From Lamellibrachia satsuma (Eukaryota > Annelida > Polychaeta > Sabellida > Siboglinidae), in the NCBI GenBank assembly GCA_033239005.1, contig BSQZ01000022.1:4001501-4065500 (forward strand): a stretch of 64,000 nucleotides of DNA, given 5' to 3'. Numbering within the stretch: the stretch's first letter is position 1; every line of letters starts with the position of its first letter. The notes under the pieces are model-generated. The model worked only from the letters and a program-made list of their open reading frames with translations. It was not told the DNA's origin and did not search any database. This document shows positions 11,829-24,197 of this stretch, piece after piece. The translations under genes and the position numbers were made by a program.

Positions 11829-11967
11829 GTGAGTACCTCCTGCTATGGACATGCTCTCAACATCACTTGCTTACTCTTGATGTGTTCTTAAATTTGTTTA
11901 GATTGTTGGCTTTTTCAGGAAACAAGGATCTCAGTGACCTTCTCCAGACATAACCGTAGTAGTCATG
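11829..11967 (+). other. Start of the intron between exons a and b
   Basis: The donor GTGAGT is followed by about 130 bases of plain intron sequence before the 37-bp array starts. Confidence 0.6.
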
Positions 11968-12975
11968 TATTTCTCTGCTTAGACATACCCTTGCTACTTC
12001 CATGTGCTTCTCTGTTTAGATATACCCTTGGTATTTCCATGTGTTTCTCTGTTTAGATATACTCTTGGTATTTCCATGTGTTTCTCTACTTCGACATGCC
12101 CATGGTACTTCCATGTGCTTATCTACTTAGACTTGCCCTTGGTACTTCCATGTGCTTCTCTAATTAGACATGCCCTTGATACTTCCATGTGCTTCCCTAC
12201 TTAGACATGCCCTTAGTTCTTCCACATGTTTCTCTGCTTAGAATTCCCTTGGTACTTCCATGTGCTTCTCTACTTAGACACGCCCTTTGTCCTTCCATGT
12301 GTTTCCATGACTGGGCGTGCCCTTGCTACTTCCATGTGTTTTTCTACTTAGACATGCCCTTGGTACTTCCATGTGTTTCTCTGCTTAGACATGCCCTTGC
12401 TACTTCCATGTACTTCTCTACTCAGACATACCTTTGCTACTTCCATGTGTTTCTCTACTTAGACATGCCCTTTGTACTTCCATGTGCTTCTCTACTTAGA
12501 CATGCCCTTGGTACTTCCATGTGTTTCTCTGCTTAGACATGCCCTTGGTACTTCCATATGCTTCTCTACTTAGACATGCCCTTGCTACTTCCATGTGCTT
12601 CTCTACTTAGACATGCCCTTTGTACTTCCATGTGCTTCTCTACTTAGACATGCCCTTGCTACTTCCATGTGCTTCTCTACTTAGACATGCCCTTGGTTCT
12701 TCCACATGTTTCTCTGCTTAGAATTCCCTTGGTACTTCCATGTACTTCTCTACTTAGACACGCCTTTTGTCCTTCTATGTGTTTCCATGACTGGGCATGA
12801 CCTTGGTACTTCCACGTTTTTCTCTACTTGACATGCCTGTGGTACTTCCATGTGTTTCCATGTTTGAGCGTGCCCTTGGTACTTCCATGTTTCTCTACTA
12901 CATGTCTTTGGTACTTCCATGTGTTTCTCTACTTAGAAATGCCCTTGGTACATCCATGTACTTCCATGATTGAAC
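11968..12975. repeat. Degenerate 37-bp tandem array, about 27 copies
   Basis: Units resemble 'GACATGCCCTTGGTACTTCC' followed by 'ATGTGTTTCTCTACTTA', with substitutions and some longer or shorter copies. A block of variant units ('TTCTTCCACATG...GAATTCCC' then 'CATGACTGGGC') occurs at about 12216-12320 and again about 480 bp later at about 12696-12800, near 13 units. This implies duplication of a multi-unit block. Since 37 is not a multiple of 3, translations just cycle through the three frames. Confidence 0.9.
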
Positions 12976-13134
12976 ATTCCCTGCATACTGTTTAGACTTC
13001 CATGGGTGTCCCAGTTGATCCTCTATTGACTTTGCACTCTTCCCACAGGGAACACATTAACCTATATTAGGTTCCCATGTTGTGCATTTACTCCATCTGT
13101 GCACAGAGTATTTGTTTCTCAGTTTGTTTGTCTG

Positions 13135-14250
13135 TTAAGGTAGCTGGGGTGGCTAACATGTCAGTTAATATTTTTTTCCTCATAACATGTTAAAATATAT
13201 TGAACTGAACGTCGTCGACATCACAAATAATCACTTGGCACTGACGTCGTATTTTGCCAATACATCCTTTAAAAAACAGTCCTTTTAGAAATCTCCCTGA
13301 CTTCTTAGAAACACTGACAATGTTGCCATAGTAATGACCGCATATGCTTCGATCTTTGAACCAGTTTTATTCGCTCACCGTGAATGCGGAACATCGTCTG
13401 GTTAGTGATTCCAGTACACATCAATACTATATCTACCTAACTAAATCATGTCCTTAAACCAGCAAATACCTGCGCTAACGTAGTTTATTGTGCCTTTGAA
13501 GCTATAACAGAAACTGGCAAGTAAATGTGACCTGCTGACCACGTGGATAACGGGCCAGTCAAAATGACCATAAACACTCCCTGCCACATGTTTGTGAGAT
13601 GGCTGGCATAACCTGATATTGTAGACGACAACAAATACAGATTCAAGGGCCATTGTTGCACCAAATTAAGGAGACAGGTCAACATTAGAAATGGCTGTTA
13701 TGTTTTGTCAACAGTACGTAAAACACCAGTGAGAACATTTCAAGCATTATACGTGCTATTGACATTTCTGTTATCACTAATGGTGCTTAATTTACTATTT
13801 TAGAACAACTACCGGGTACAACACTTACATCACTGCAGTTTGGTGTATGAACGCATCTTACATGTACGCAACATTACTCGAATTAGAATTACGATTGGTG
13901 AAGGGTTTGTGTCAAAAATACACTGCCCCTTTAAGCTGTCATTCAACTTTTTGCAAACTTATTCCTGGTGGTGTAGCACAAGTAATTCATTTATGTAACC
14001 AACATTTTCCGTAAAGTTATCAGTGACACTGTCATACTTATATGTTGGTCATTTATTTATTTAGGAATTTTCTCCCAACGATATAATTTTGAATTTTTTC
14101 ACATTTGCAAAAATGTCTTTAAAATCTTGTAACATAACCAAGTAAATGAACTACAACTACAGCTGTGAAGAAATGGCTAATTTATCTTAAAAGGTTCTAC
14201 TGAAACTACTCAATTCTACAAGCATATAATAGCCATCCCAGCTATCTTAG
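13135..14250. mobile_element. Non-autonomous TIR element, about 1.1 kb (copy 1)
   Basis: The left end 'TAAGGTAGCTGGGGTGGCTA' (from 13136) is an imperfect inverse of the right end, whose inverse reads 'TAAGATAGCTGGGATGGCTA' (ends 14249). The interior is AT-rich with no transposase frame. A second copy in the same orientation lies at about 29985-30944, with matching left ('TTCC(C)TCATAA...GAACTGAAC') and right ('TTTATCTTA...CAAGCATA') parts. The target-site duplication was not resolved, so the superfamily is unknown. It sits in the intron between exons a and b. Confidence 0.72.
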
Positions 14251-14370
14251 ATTATTGACACTACATCCAATGACTGGTTTCAGATCCCACACAAGGATGT
14301 CATTCTCTTTACTGGTTAACTTCAAGTCATCGCTTATGTTCAAGTTATTCCTCTTGCTGTTGTCAAATGG

Positions 14371-14660
14371 TCTCTTATGTTCTGGATATTACTTGGACTG
14401 TTGTCAGGTTATCTCTTTTGTTCTAGATATTTTCTATTTCTGACTGGTGTCTCTTATGTTCTGGATATTTATTGGACTATTGTCAGGTTATCTCTTTTGT
14501 TCTAGATATTTTCTATTTCTGAATGGTGTCAAAATGTCTCTTATGTTCTGGATATTTCTTGGACTGTTGTCGGGTTATCTCTTTTGTTGTAGATATTTCT
14601 TGGACTGTTGTCGTGTTATCTCTTACGTTCTAGATATTTCTCTGACTGGTGCCAAGTCAT
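14371..14660. repeat. Degenerate ~79-bp tandem array built of ~39-bp halves
   Basis: 'TCTCTTATGTTCTGGATATT' blocks begin at 14371, 14450 and 14537, alternating with 'TATCTCTTTTGTTCTAGATA' blocks. The two halves are themselves related ('TGGACTGTTGTCRGGTTATC'). The right end decays by about 14660. Confidence 0.8.
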
Positions 14661-15954
14661 CTCAAGATTGTGTTCTCTGGCTGTTGTCCCACTTCTTCTT
14701 CAACGTATTTGTATTAGCTCTCCACACAGGTGACCCACTTTGGGGTGAAGTGGTTACTGTAGCTCCACTGCCCTGGTTGCCCTTACGACACTGCAGCACT
14801 GTTGTCTGTTAGCCATTACTAGACACTTAGTCATTGTGTTTTTACCCATTGCCTCTCTCATCTCTCACTGCCACTCACAAGGTTGTTACAAAACAGTGTG
14901 TTTCTCTGTGAGGCAACAATAGTGTAAGGTTGAAGGTCAATCCTTCTGCCATCTGTACACTGAAAATGGCTGACTTGTACCTTGTTAAGACAAAGACACG
15001 CACACGCATGCATTCACGCACGCACGCTGAAAGTGTCACTATTGATTCATTGGATGCCTGTTGAACTATCTGTACCACCAAACACAGTGTTTTTGTTATA
15101 TACTGTTGGGATATCTGGTGGTGCCTTGGCAGGGTACCCAGCCTTGGCTGCACTGGAAGGAGCATTCATTAGCAGTGATGTTTTATATATGGACTCCTCA
15201 TACACCATGTTTTGTGTCAGTGATCAGCAACAGCAAAGTTGGGCAGACATGCCTAATATGTATTAAATTTGTTGAACATGTGATGATAGACATGTTGTCA
15301 GTGAATAGTCTTGATCTAACTGAAAGACCAACTGTGACTGTGATAACACCCTTTGCCCAGGGGATTGCAGCCAGGGACTGCTGATGATGGATGGGTGGAG
15401 GTGTATTGTAAAGAGGCCATGCATGCCTCAGACTACAGGTGCTACACTGCATCACAGAACTCTCCCTGGACCTCTCACAGTTATGTAGGCCCCTAAGTCT
15501 GAGTAGGGTCTCTGTTGATCAATTCTCATGTAGCTGGTGTTGTCAACTTGCTTATTTATAACCAGAGAATGTCACTGACTACCAGTGTACACAACTTGTC
15601 ATCTTCACTTCTGTCACGACAATCTCCACATATTGCTTGCTTGCTTGTTCCCTCCCTTGCTTTGCCTGTCCTGGGTTTAATCATTCAATGTTTTTATACA
15701 ACAGTAGAACAATGTTTCTCCAGATGTTCAGATTAGAGCTTAGTCTCTAGAGATGCATCTTATTGACATAGACAGTTGATTTAACGATGTTATGGTCAGT
15801 TTATTCATGGTGGTTTTATTTAACCAGTTATATTGAATCCTAGCTATAATGTCCACACCAGGCTTCATGTTTATTTGAACTCTATCATTCCCGACCTGTT
15901 GAACTTTGTCAGTGATTGGTGCTGCATATACGTTTCATATGTTCCAACTTTCAG
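14661..15954 (+). other. Intron sequence, nothing recognised
   Basis: No exon, RNA or element could be supported. It contains a short alternating ACGC-rich patch near 14998-15026. Confidence 0.5.
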
Positions 15955-16785
15955 CTGTCCATAGTGATGGTTGTGGACATTCATGGGTCAGTCCAGCAAC
16001 TGCTGTCCATGGTGATGGTTGTGGACATTCATGGGTCAGTCCAGCAACTGCTGTCCATGGTGATGGTTGTGGACATTCATGGGTCAGTCCAGCAACTGCT
16101 GTCCATGGTGGTGGTTGTGGACATTCATGGGTCAGTCCAGCAACTGCTGTCCATGGTGGTGGTCGTGGACATTCATGGGTCAGTCCAGCAACTGCTGTCC
16201 ATGGTGATGGTCGTGGACATTCATGGGTCAGTCCAGCAACTGCTGTCCATGGTGGTGGTCGTGGACATTCATGGGTCAGTCCAGCAACTGCTGTCCATGG
16301 TGGTGGTCGTGGACATTCATGGGTCAGTCCAGCAACTGCTGTCCATGGTGGTGGTCGTGGACATTCATGGGTCAGTCCAGCAACTGCTGTCCATGGTGGT
16401 GGTCGTGGACATTCATGGGTCAGTCCAGCAACTGCTGTCCATAGTGGTGGTCGTGGACATTCATGGGTCAGTCCAGCAACTGCTGTCCATAGTGGTGGTC
16501 GTGGACATTCATGGGTCCGTCCAGCAACTGCTGTCCATAGTGGTGGTCGTGGACATTCATGGGTCAGTCCAGCAACTGCTGTCCATAGTGGTGGTCGTGG
16601 ACATTCATGGGTCAGTCCAGCAACTGCTGTCCATAGTGGTGGTTGTGGACATTCATGGGTCAGTCCAGCAACTGCTGTCCATAGTAGTGGTTGTGGACAT
16701 TCATGGGTCAATCCAGCAACTGCTGTCCATAGTGGTGGTTGTGGACATTCATGGGTCAGTCCAGCAACTGCTGTCCATAGTGGTG
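15955..16785 (+). repeat. 48-bp minisatellite, 17 copies plus a partial one (left arm of palindrome)
   Basis: Units start every 48 bp from 15955 to 16771 with 'CTGTCCATRGTGGTGGTYGT' and end 'GTCAGTCCAGCAACTG'. Variants are ordered along the array: ATAGTGATGGTTG (copy 1), ATGGTGATGGTTG (2-3), ATGGTGGTGGTCG (most of 5-10), ATAGTGGTGGTCG (11-14) and ATAGTGGTGGTTG (15, 17). This looks like stepwise local duplication. Because 48 is divisible by 3 and the unit lacks stops, long repetitive frames are open on both strands; they are not genes. The array is the inverse of the one at 16873-17632. Confidence 0.95.
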
Positions 16786-16872
16786 CACAAGACTGCAACT
16801 GTCACACTGCAAATAAATGTTGTACAGTGAAGATCAGTGTCAAAGCTAGTATTGATAGGTGTGACAGCAGCA

Positions 16873-17632
16873 GCTGGACTGACTCATGAAGGCATGGACG
16901 TCCACCACCACTATGGACAGAACTTGGTGGACTGACCTATGGATGTCCACTACCACTATGGACAGAACTTGGTAGACTGACCTATGGATGTCTACCACCA
17001 CCATGGACAGAACTTGGTGGACTGATCTATGGATGTCCACCACCACTATGGACAGAACTTGGTGGACTGACCTATGGATGTCCACCACCACTATGGACAG
17101 AACTTGGTGGACTGACCTATGGATGTCCACCACCACCATGGACAGAACTTGGTGGACTGATCTATGGATGTCCACCACCACTATGGACAGAACTTGGTGG
17201 ACTGACCTATGGATGTCCACCACCACCATGGACAGAACTTGGTGGACTGATCTATGGATGTCCACCACCACTATGGACAGAACTTGGTGGACTGACCTAT
17301 GGATGTCCACCACCACTATGGACAGAACTTGGTGGACTGATCTATGGATGTCCACCACCACTATGGACAGAACTTGGTGGACTGATCTATGGATGTCCAC
17401 CACCACTATGGACAGAACTTGGTGGACTGACCTATGGATGTCCACCACCACCATGGACAGAACTTGGTGGACTGACCTATGGATGTCCATTGCCATTATG
17501 GACAGAACTTGGTGGACTGACCTATGGATGTCCACCACCACCATGGACAGAACTTGGTGGACTGACCTATGGATGTCCATTGCCATTATGGACAGAACTT
17601 GGTGGACTGACCTATGGATGTCCACCACCACT
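16873..17632 (-). repeat. 45-bp minisatellite, about 16 copies (right arm of palindrome)
   Basis: Units of 45 bp contain 'ATGGACAGAACTTGGTGGAC' then 'TGACCTATGGATGTCCACCA', at 45-bp steps from 16913 to 17588. The reverse complement aligns with the 48-bp unit of 15955-16785 after a 3-bp gap and about six substitutions ('CTGTCCATAGTGGTGG' and 'GGTCAGTCCA' are shared). The boundary unit at 16873-16912 is closer still to the 48-bp unit. Two units carry a 'CATTGCCATTATGG' variant (near 17490 and 17580). Long open frames here are artefacts. Confidence 0.95.
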
Positions 17633-18620
17633 ACCTGTCTCACCACCCAAGGCATAGGTGTGCCAGGCAGGACACATTCCATGCCTTGATGAAAACTAAT
17701 AGTCTGGAAAGCAGAATGTAAACATGTGGTTTATTGGCTATGTTAAAATCATCAGAAAAAAAGAGTTAACTCTTTACGCATTGTGGATTCACAACAGAGG
17801 TCCTATTACTATCATGTACTAGGAAAGGTGGTTCATGTGTCAAGAGGTAATAAGATGAATGTATTTGTTCTGTTATTTTTGCCTGTGAAGAAGTCAGTTG
17901 TGTAGTGGTTCACTAGTTCACTAGTCCCATGTGATATGTTGACTGGTTGCACTTAAGAAACCTTCACCTTGACAACATTACCAAGTGATGCTGCTGATAT
18001 AACAGTGTTAGTAGGGACTATGATCTGTGGGTGTGTCTTCTCAAGTGACTGGTGTTGTGTCAAGTCTCAAATGACACACAGTGTTTGCCTCATCATCACC
18101 AGGTGTCCAACTTGAGTAGTGAATGTATGTGCCAACATTCTCAAAAGGTCACCAGATCGTAGCCTTCTAAAGGTACAAAGTCTCCTCTTTTTTAGACTGA
18201 CCATCTCATTGGAGGGGGTCTGGGCTTTTCTGTAGAGCAAGAATATTACTTTCTTCAAATATAAAGATAAATATTATTTGTGTCTTTCTTTTGTATGAGC
18301 CAAACACTTTACACATTCATATCCAGCAAGTGTTTTCACACTGTTGGTTGGATTGCTACTTTATCATAAATGTGTAGTGTAAAAGTCAATAAATTGTTAC
18401 CAGAGCTTTGGGTCAGACTATTTTTTCCAGATGGTAGTAACCAAATTTCATAGCTAGAAATTGAAGAAATAGGCACCCTTGATGGGATATTATAATCCAT
18501 CTAGTCTAGCCATGGGGACTATAGCCTACGTTGTAGATTGTCACTTTACACCGGGCTGTAGAAGATCTCGAAGGCATGAGTAAGTTAGTAAGGATTATAC
18601 ACTATGGAAGCAAAGTATGT
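17633..18620 (+). other. Intron sequence, nothing recognised
   Basis: No exon or known element was seen between the second minisatellite and the LINE tail at 18621. Confidence 0.5.
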
Positions 18621-18692
18621 AATGGCTTCCTTGTCCACATGCCATCGGAAGCTTTTACTTTGGATGACAGCAATCATGTTAAATAATCTTGG
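18621..18692 (+). mobile_element. 5'-truncated 3' end of a CR1-like LINE
   Basis: 'AATGGCTTCCTTGTCCAC' at 18621-18638, then 'TGCCATC', 'CTTTGGATG' and a 'CATGTTAAATAATCTTG' tail, follow in order the 3' UTR and repeat tail of the element at 690-768 (read on its - strand). Identity by eye is roughly 75-80 percent. The fragment ends about 90 bp upstream of the exon b acceptor. Confidence 0.72.
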
Positions 18693-18780
18693 TTTGTGTC
18701 GCTGTCTGAAAATAAGTTTATAAGTGACTGTTTATGTCGTATGTAGTGGTAATACTGATACCAGAAGTTGTTTTTACCAG

Positions 18781-18981
18781 GAGGAGGCCATCAGTGACCA
18801 GGGTCCAGAGAGCAAGGAGGCAGACAGTGCGTCCAGACATTGGCTGGAGTACCAGGCTGGTCAGCAGATTCTGCTCCAGACGCCGTCTGTGCTTGTTGGG
18901 TTCCGTGTGGAGGTGTACCGCACAGAGGGCGCCACTCAGTGGTACACGGCCGTCATCAAGTCATACAACGAAAATACGCGG
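18781..18981 (+). CDS. KDM3/JMJD1C-like, exon b: first part of Tudor-like domain (67 codons, phase 0 to 0)
   Basis: The acceptor is TTTTTACCAG (AG at 18779-18780) and the donor GTGAGT at 18982. The exon starts with an acidic stretch ('EEAISDQGPESKEAD'), then 'WLEYQAGQQILLQTPSVLVG', which matches the position of 'VWVKEQKVQEIFMQGPYSLNG' in human JMJD1C. The core 'GFRVEVYRTEGATQWYTAVI' has the strand pattern of a Tudor-like SH3-type barrel and matches human 'GYRVRVYRQDSATQWFTGII'. The exon ends 'KSYNENTR'. Tudor-like barrels often read histone marks, but ligand binding in KDM3 proteins is not established by this sequence. This exon gives the strongest family evidence in the window. Confidence 0.93.
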
Positions 18982-21677
18982 GTGAGTCAACTTATAACAG
19001 CAAAAAAAGGACACGCTTGTAGCAACCTTCTCCATGCAATCACTTCCAAGTAGTGCACAACAGTGTTGGGATCACCCAACAGGTGGCACCACATGGGTAA
19101 CATGTATGTGTGTGCTGGGGTGGTGTCATTTTGCCATGATGTTGATATATTCTGAGGACATGATTTCACAGTTTGTATACTTTTGTGAAGCTTGTGTGGT
19201 ATTGATCATTGGTGTCAGTGAAGACATTAGATATGCCTGTCCAGTTTATGTGGTCTGGTGTGGGTTGCAAAGATCTTGGCAGCAAGAGTAGATATTTATA
19301 TATGGCACTCAGATGTTAAAATACGGTACTTGCTGCAGTTGGCTATTTGGTGTGGTATCATCTTGGCCTACTGGACATAGACGAACTTAACACCATGGCA
19401 TTCCCTGCCAGCTCCAGTCTAACCAGACTGGGTATACATGCCACAAGTAGAATTTGATTTAATACATCCTTACCACTTCTTACTGCATCAGTACCACAGA
19501 TTGACCTGTTGAAACCCTGATTTTTCAGTTGCTGTGTTAACCACTGGGATTTGTTCACTGGGATCTGTGGGGCTGGCATACAGGAACTTCACATATAAGT
19601 GGTCAGACGGGTAATGATAGGCATTCCTGGAAACACTCTTTGTTTTGGGCATGTCTAGTTCCCAGAAAGACGTCCACCAAAGTAGCAAGAGGGGCAAAGT
19701 ACAAATGATTCAGTGTACATACATGGCATGGGATAAACTGACAAACCGACGTTTCACCAGGCCTATCTGCCAGAGGTACTGTAATAGTACTACTACCACA
19801 GCTGATTTAATGTAACCCCCCAATGTATGAAAATAACCTCACTTGTGATGTATCTTCTTAGCAGTGACTTATCCAGTATCTTGCAAAGGGAGGCCAAGGG
19901 GTGGGCCAAGCTTAGTCACTTATTAGTTTACCGTGCTACCATGTAGTGGCCCATCGGGTTACATACAAAACAAATAAAAACCATAAAGTCCTCATGACTT
20001 TGTTTTATATGACTAGATGGTTTTGTTGTATGGTGATGTGACATTTGCATGACATTTGCACACGCCGTCTTTATGTGTGCAAGGCTGTATGCCCACTCTT
20101 GCACTGCAGTCACAATGCATCAATAATGAACAGGTATCTTAGTGCCACAGCTGTCCACACTGCAGGCGGTCATCAATACATAAATACTATTTATGGACTG
20201 GACTTGTTATTAGTTTGTATGCATGCAAATGATTTCCTTGCCTTACAAATGTTTTATAGTTGAATGTTCTTATGCAACTTGAACTGGTAAAGCTTTAAGG
20301 TGCCTGCCCTGTATTTTTTCACAGTAGACAGTAACATGACTAACGGGGCCATTACCTAGCAGTAAACTGAAGAAAAACCATAGTTATGTTTGCGTATACA
20401 GGCATAAGCATGTGCAGTAATGCATGCACGTGTTTCTAATCTGTAACTTGGGAGTTACACAGCCTGGCGAGATGATATGCCGATACGATTGTGATTGTAC
20501 AGGTGTAGTCAGGGTGTATGTTCTATCAGTAGATTCTTTTATAAAGTTGTGGTTATTTCACCATATGAATGTCACTATCTGTCATGGGCCAACAATGACT
20601 GTGCAGTGGAGTGAACAGCTCAGGTTACTACCTGTGACAGATAGGAACAGACTCTGTCACTGTTTTGACCCAGCTAGGTGCCATGACAAAGGACATGGGG
20701 GAAGGACAGGTCAATGGACTAAAACAGTTGACTTTGATGGCAAGATAGCAAGTCACTGATTAGGTGATATCTGAGAGTGGCTGGCAGACCTTGATGTGAA
20801 GAATACTGTTAGCGTTTAATGTGCAACTGTTTAGGTTAGTAACAAGCAGTCTATGTTTTGCAAGTTTGTCCTCTTTTGCAAATTAATTGTCTTCTAAAAG
20901 GAAGAAGTAGATGTTGATGTGTTGACAGAAGCCTTTAGGAGAGGGCAGGCTTGCATCTAGATTTAGATACAACACCTCACTAACAGTACCTGTGTAAGCC
21001 ACTTACAAGCAAACTTACAAGTTACCAGCATACTTACAAAACTGGCTGATAAACAAGAATATCTACATACACAATCAATTCACATGCAAACACAACAAAA
21101 TACATACACATTTAGGACACAACACAAATTTGCAAAAAAGCATCTGAGATATAATTTACCACATATGATCAAAAACACACCACACATTTTAAAAGATAAG
21201 GTGACCGACCACACATAGCTTTCAAGGATTTATACATTATGCTAAAAAATAAAAAATAAAAAAGGCTATCTATGCGTATGCACTGTTATAAACTGCTGTA
21301 TTTGCACACAGCAAAGAATAGATACCTAATCCAGCTACACACATTACCAAGACCAATGGTACAAACAAACACACTTGTTACTATGCGTAAGAATTCACCT
21401 ACAACAATTTACATATAAGTATACATGTAGGCAGTACTAGGCACACACAGAAATTGATTGAACACTGATGCATAAATGGAACTTACTTAATTTATGGAAA
21501 TATAAGAAATTTATGCAGAAATAGACAACAAATAAAGTCTACCAGGGTGGTTCCTGTGAGAATGACTTCATTAGTCTTAATAGGAGTCTCCCATATCCAA
21601 TTTGTACTTTGTTATTAATATATATATATTTTACAAACTATTTATTATATTGTTGTTATACTATTCTGAACAATTTG
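18982..21677 (+). other. Intron sequence, nothing recognised
   Basis: No exon or known element was supported. An A-rich, CA-rich patch lies around 20990-21200. Confidence 0.5.
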
Positions 21678-21706
21678 ATCGGTCGGTCGGTCGGTCGGTC
21701 GGTCAA
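21678..21706. repeat. (GGTC)n microsatellite
   Basis: Seven or so copies of the 4-bp unit GGTC in a row. Confidence 0.9.
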
Positions 21707-21993
21707 CCCAGTTATGATGGTTATTTTTACTGATGAATCTGTATACTGTATTGTCATTATATAATAGTGAATGTGCAAAAAGCTAATGACAGACATTCTA
21801 AGAATCAGCATTGTTAGGAGGATATACTTTAGAATCAGTACAGCAAACATGCTGTTCTCATGTATTGTGCTACGTATGGCTCTATTCAACTCCTCTAATA
21901 TGTTTGTTGGCCAGACTAACTAAAATTGAGTCCTGGACAATCAGTTACAAACTGTAATTGAAATGTTATTGTGACTATTATAAGAAATCAATA

Positions 21994-21996
21994 CAT

Positions 21997-22055
<59 letters not shown>

Positions 22056-22057
22056 CA
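21994..22057. repeat. (ACGC)n microsatellite
   Basis: About fifteen perfect copies of the 4-bp unit ACGC, ending in ACAC. A tract of alternating purines and pyrimidines like this can adopt Z-DNA. Confidence 0.9.
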
Positions 22058-23984
22058 CAAAATGAATCAGATCAATCGTAAGTCACATAAATTATTAAAT
22101 GCATCCTTTGAGTGCAGGCAAGTTGTCCTCTTGTGGAGATTAAATGGAGCTAACAATGGTTAATGGTGTGGCCAGAGTAGATGATTAGTGTGTGGCTTGA
22201 ATAAGGCCCATTATGAGCTGTCTGTGGCAGCCCACTGTGTTATTAAGATTGATGTTGTGTGTATGCCACATGGCAAGTAAGGTCAATGTCAATAACAAGC
22301 TGACAGACATGCAAGTGTGTGCATGTGTATGCATTATGCATGCTCTGGATGAGAATTGTGACCTTTGTGCAGTGTGTGTACTTTGTGCAGCCAGCAATTA
22401 CAAGTGTGCATGGCATAGGAGACCTGGGGTTATATCCTTAAAGGGGTTAAGCATTCAGTAACTTAAATGTTTTCACAACCCCAATATAAACATATCTATA
22501 AATGTGAATAATCTGACTTAATTGCTAACATTTTGAGAATAGGGGACTATAGACACATTTCACTAAAGATTTTCATGGGCTTACTCATAAAATAATGATA
22601 ATATGTAAAACTATTACAAAACATGATGTTCTACTGTATATGGTTTGATATAGGCTAAATATATGTCAATGTGTGTGAATAACAAAATAAATCTCTTCAT
22701 CAAATTGTCAGTTGAAGCTAGATGCAAACAGATAACAGATGACTGGGTGTGGTGCCCACGATCTTGTCATAAACACCTGGTGTCCCCTTCAATTCAGGAT
22801 GTGTCTAAATATTAATGTTCACCATGTCACATCTTGTTCTACTTGTCATCATTGTGATGTTGTTTTAGAATAAGTCAACCAGATTTTTGTCAGAACCTGC
22901 TGTCAATAATGATGCATGTAGACTGAGTAAATTGATCTGTAAGCAGATCTTGTTGTCTCAGTGGAGGTCCTCTATGTGGTTAGCATATCTCATATCAGCA
23001 GCATGCATGAATAATGCCTTGCAGTCAGGCCATAACACCTCTACTAGAAACTGTATTTCATGGGTAGAATTCACTGTCTGTCTTGGTAAATCAATGAAAT
23101 ATGACCAGGATCTTTGGTTGACAGTAGTTGGTTTTCAGGCAGCCCACTTTCTACTGTCACCATGGCGACCGTCAGTTACTTTTGTAGACTAAATTACTGC
23201 AGAGGATGAAGGTCAAGGCCACTGTTGTGGCAGTCTGTGGCCAGAGTGAGCCATATATTCTGAACTCACGCAGGCTCTAGTAATGATGTACTTAGGTATA
23301 AGTCTGTGTTATGGAACTGTATAAGTTTTATGTTGACACTTACAACAATAATATGCGTGTCCCTGATGTTATATTGAATGGAAAACAAGGATTTGGAAAT
23401 TGAGAAATAATTGAGTAAAATTAATTAATTTTGTGATTTTAGATGTTAGCATTTGTTTACATAACTGACACTTGTAATGTTACTGCTTTCATGGTGGATT
23501 TCTTATGTGTAGTCCACATTCCTCTGTCTGGGTGAGATATGTGTAGGGCCCCCCCCCGCTGGGCAATAATGTGAGCCAATAATGAATACAGGTTGTACCA
23601 GAAAATGAGGATCTCTGGCAGTGTGGAAGGCTGTATTTATATATGTTGTCACTGCCTCTTAACTATAGCATATGGCAGATAGAGACTGACAGGTCCTCTG
23701 CTCTGCTTTACATTCTACCAGGGCATCAATCATTGCTACAGTTGTCATGGCAACTTGAGCTGGAATCATCTGACCTGTGATATCAGTTTCTCCCTGCTAA
23801 ACATTTGTCAAACACTGTAGCTGATGTGCTGTACTCATGCAAAGTGTGGTTGTTTACTGACCCAGTACAAGGCCCATGTCACAAGTATACAGTCTCTTGC
23901 AGTAGTTTCATTTGACGTTTTTCTCAGTTGGTCTGTGCAACAGTAAGTAGGCAGATTTTGCTGTTGTTTTTACTGGTTTTGCCC
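22058..23984 (+). other. Intron sequence, nothing recognised
   Basis: No exon or element was supported. A run of nine or so C residues lies at about 23550. Confidence 0.5.
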
Positions 23985-24197
23985 ATTGTTGTTTGTATGA
24001 CACCCATCACATTGTTGTTTGTGTGACACCCATCACATTGTTGTTTGTATGACACCCATCACATTGTTGTTTGTGTGACACCCATCACATTGTTGTTTGT
24101 GTGACACCCATCACATTGTTGTTTGTATGACACCCATCACATTGTTGTTTGTGTGACACCCATCACATTGTTGTTTGTATGACACCCATCACATTGA
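23985..24197. repeat. 26-bp tandem array, 8 copies
   Basis: Units 'ATTGTTGTTTGTRTGACACC' followed by 'CATCAC' start at 23985 and repeat every 26 bp to 24193. They are nearly identical; most variation is GTGTG against GTATG. Confidence 0.95.

Noticed and set aside
15906..16889. Open frames of about 290-330 codons on both strands coding 16-residue repeats
   Set aside because: They result from a stop-free 48-bp unit; several frames are open at once on both strands, and the array lies inside an intron.
16846..17689. Long repetitive frames on both strands with 15-residue repeats
   Set aside because: Same reason: a 45-bp unit without stops.
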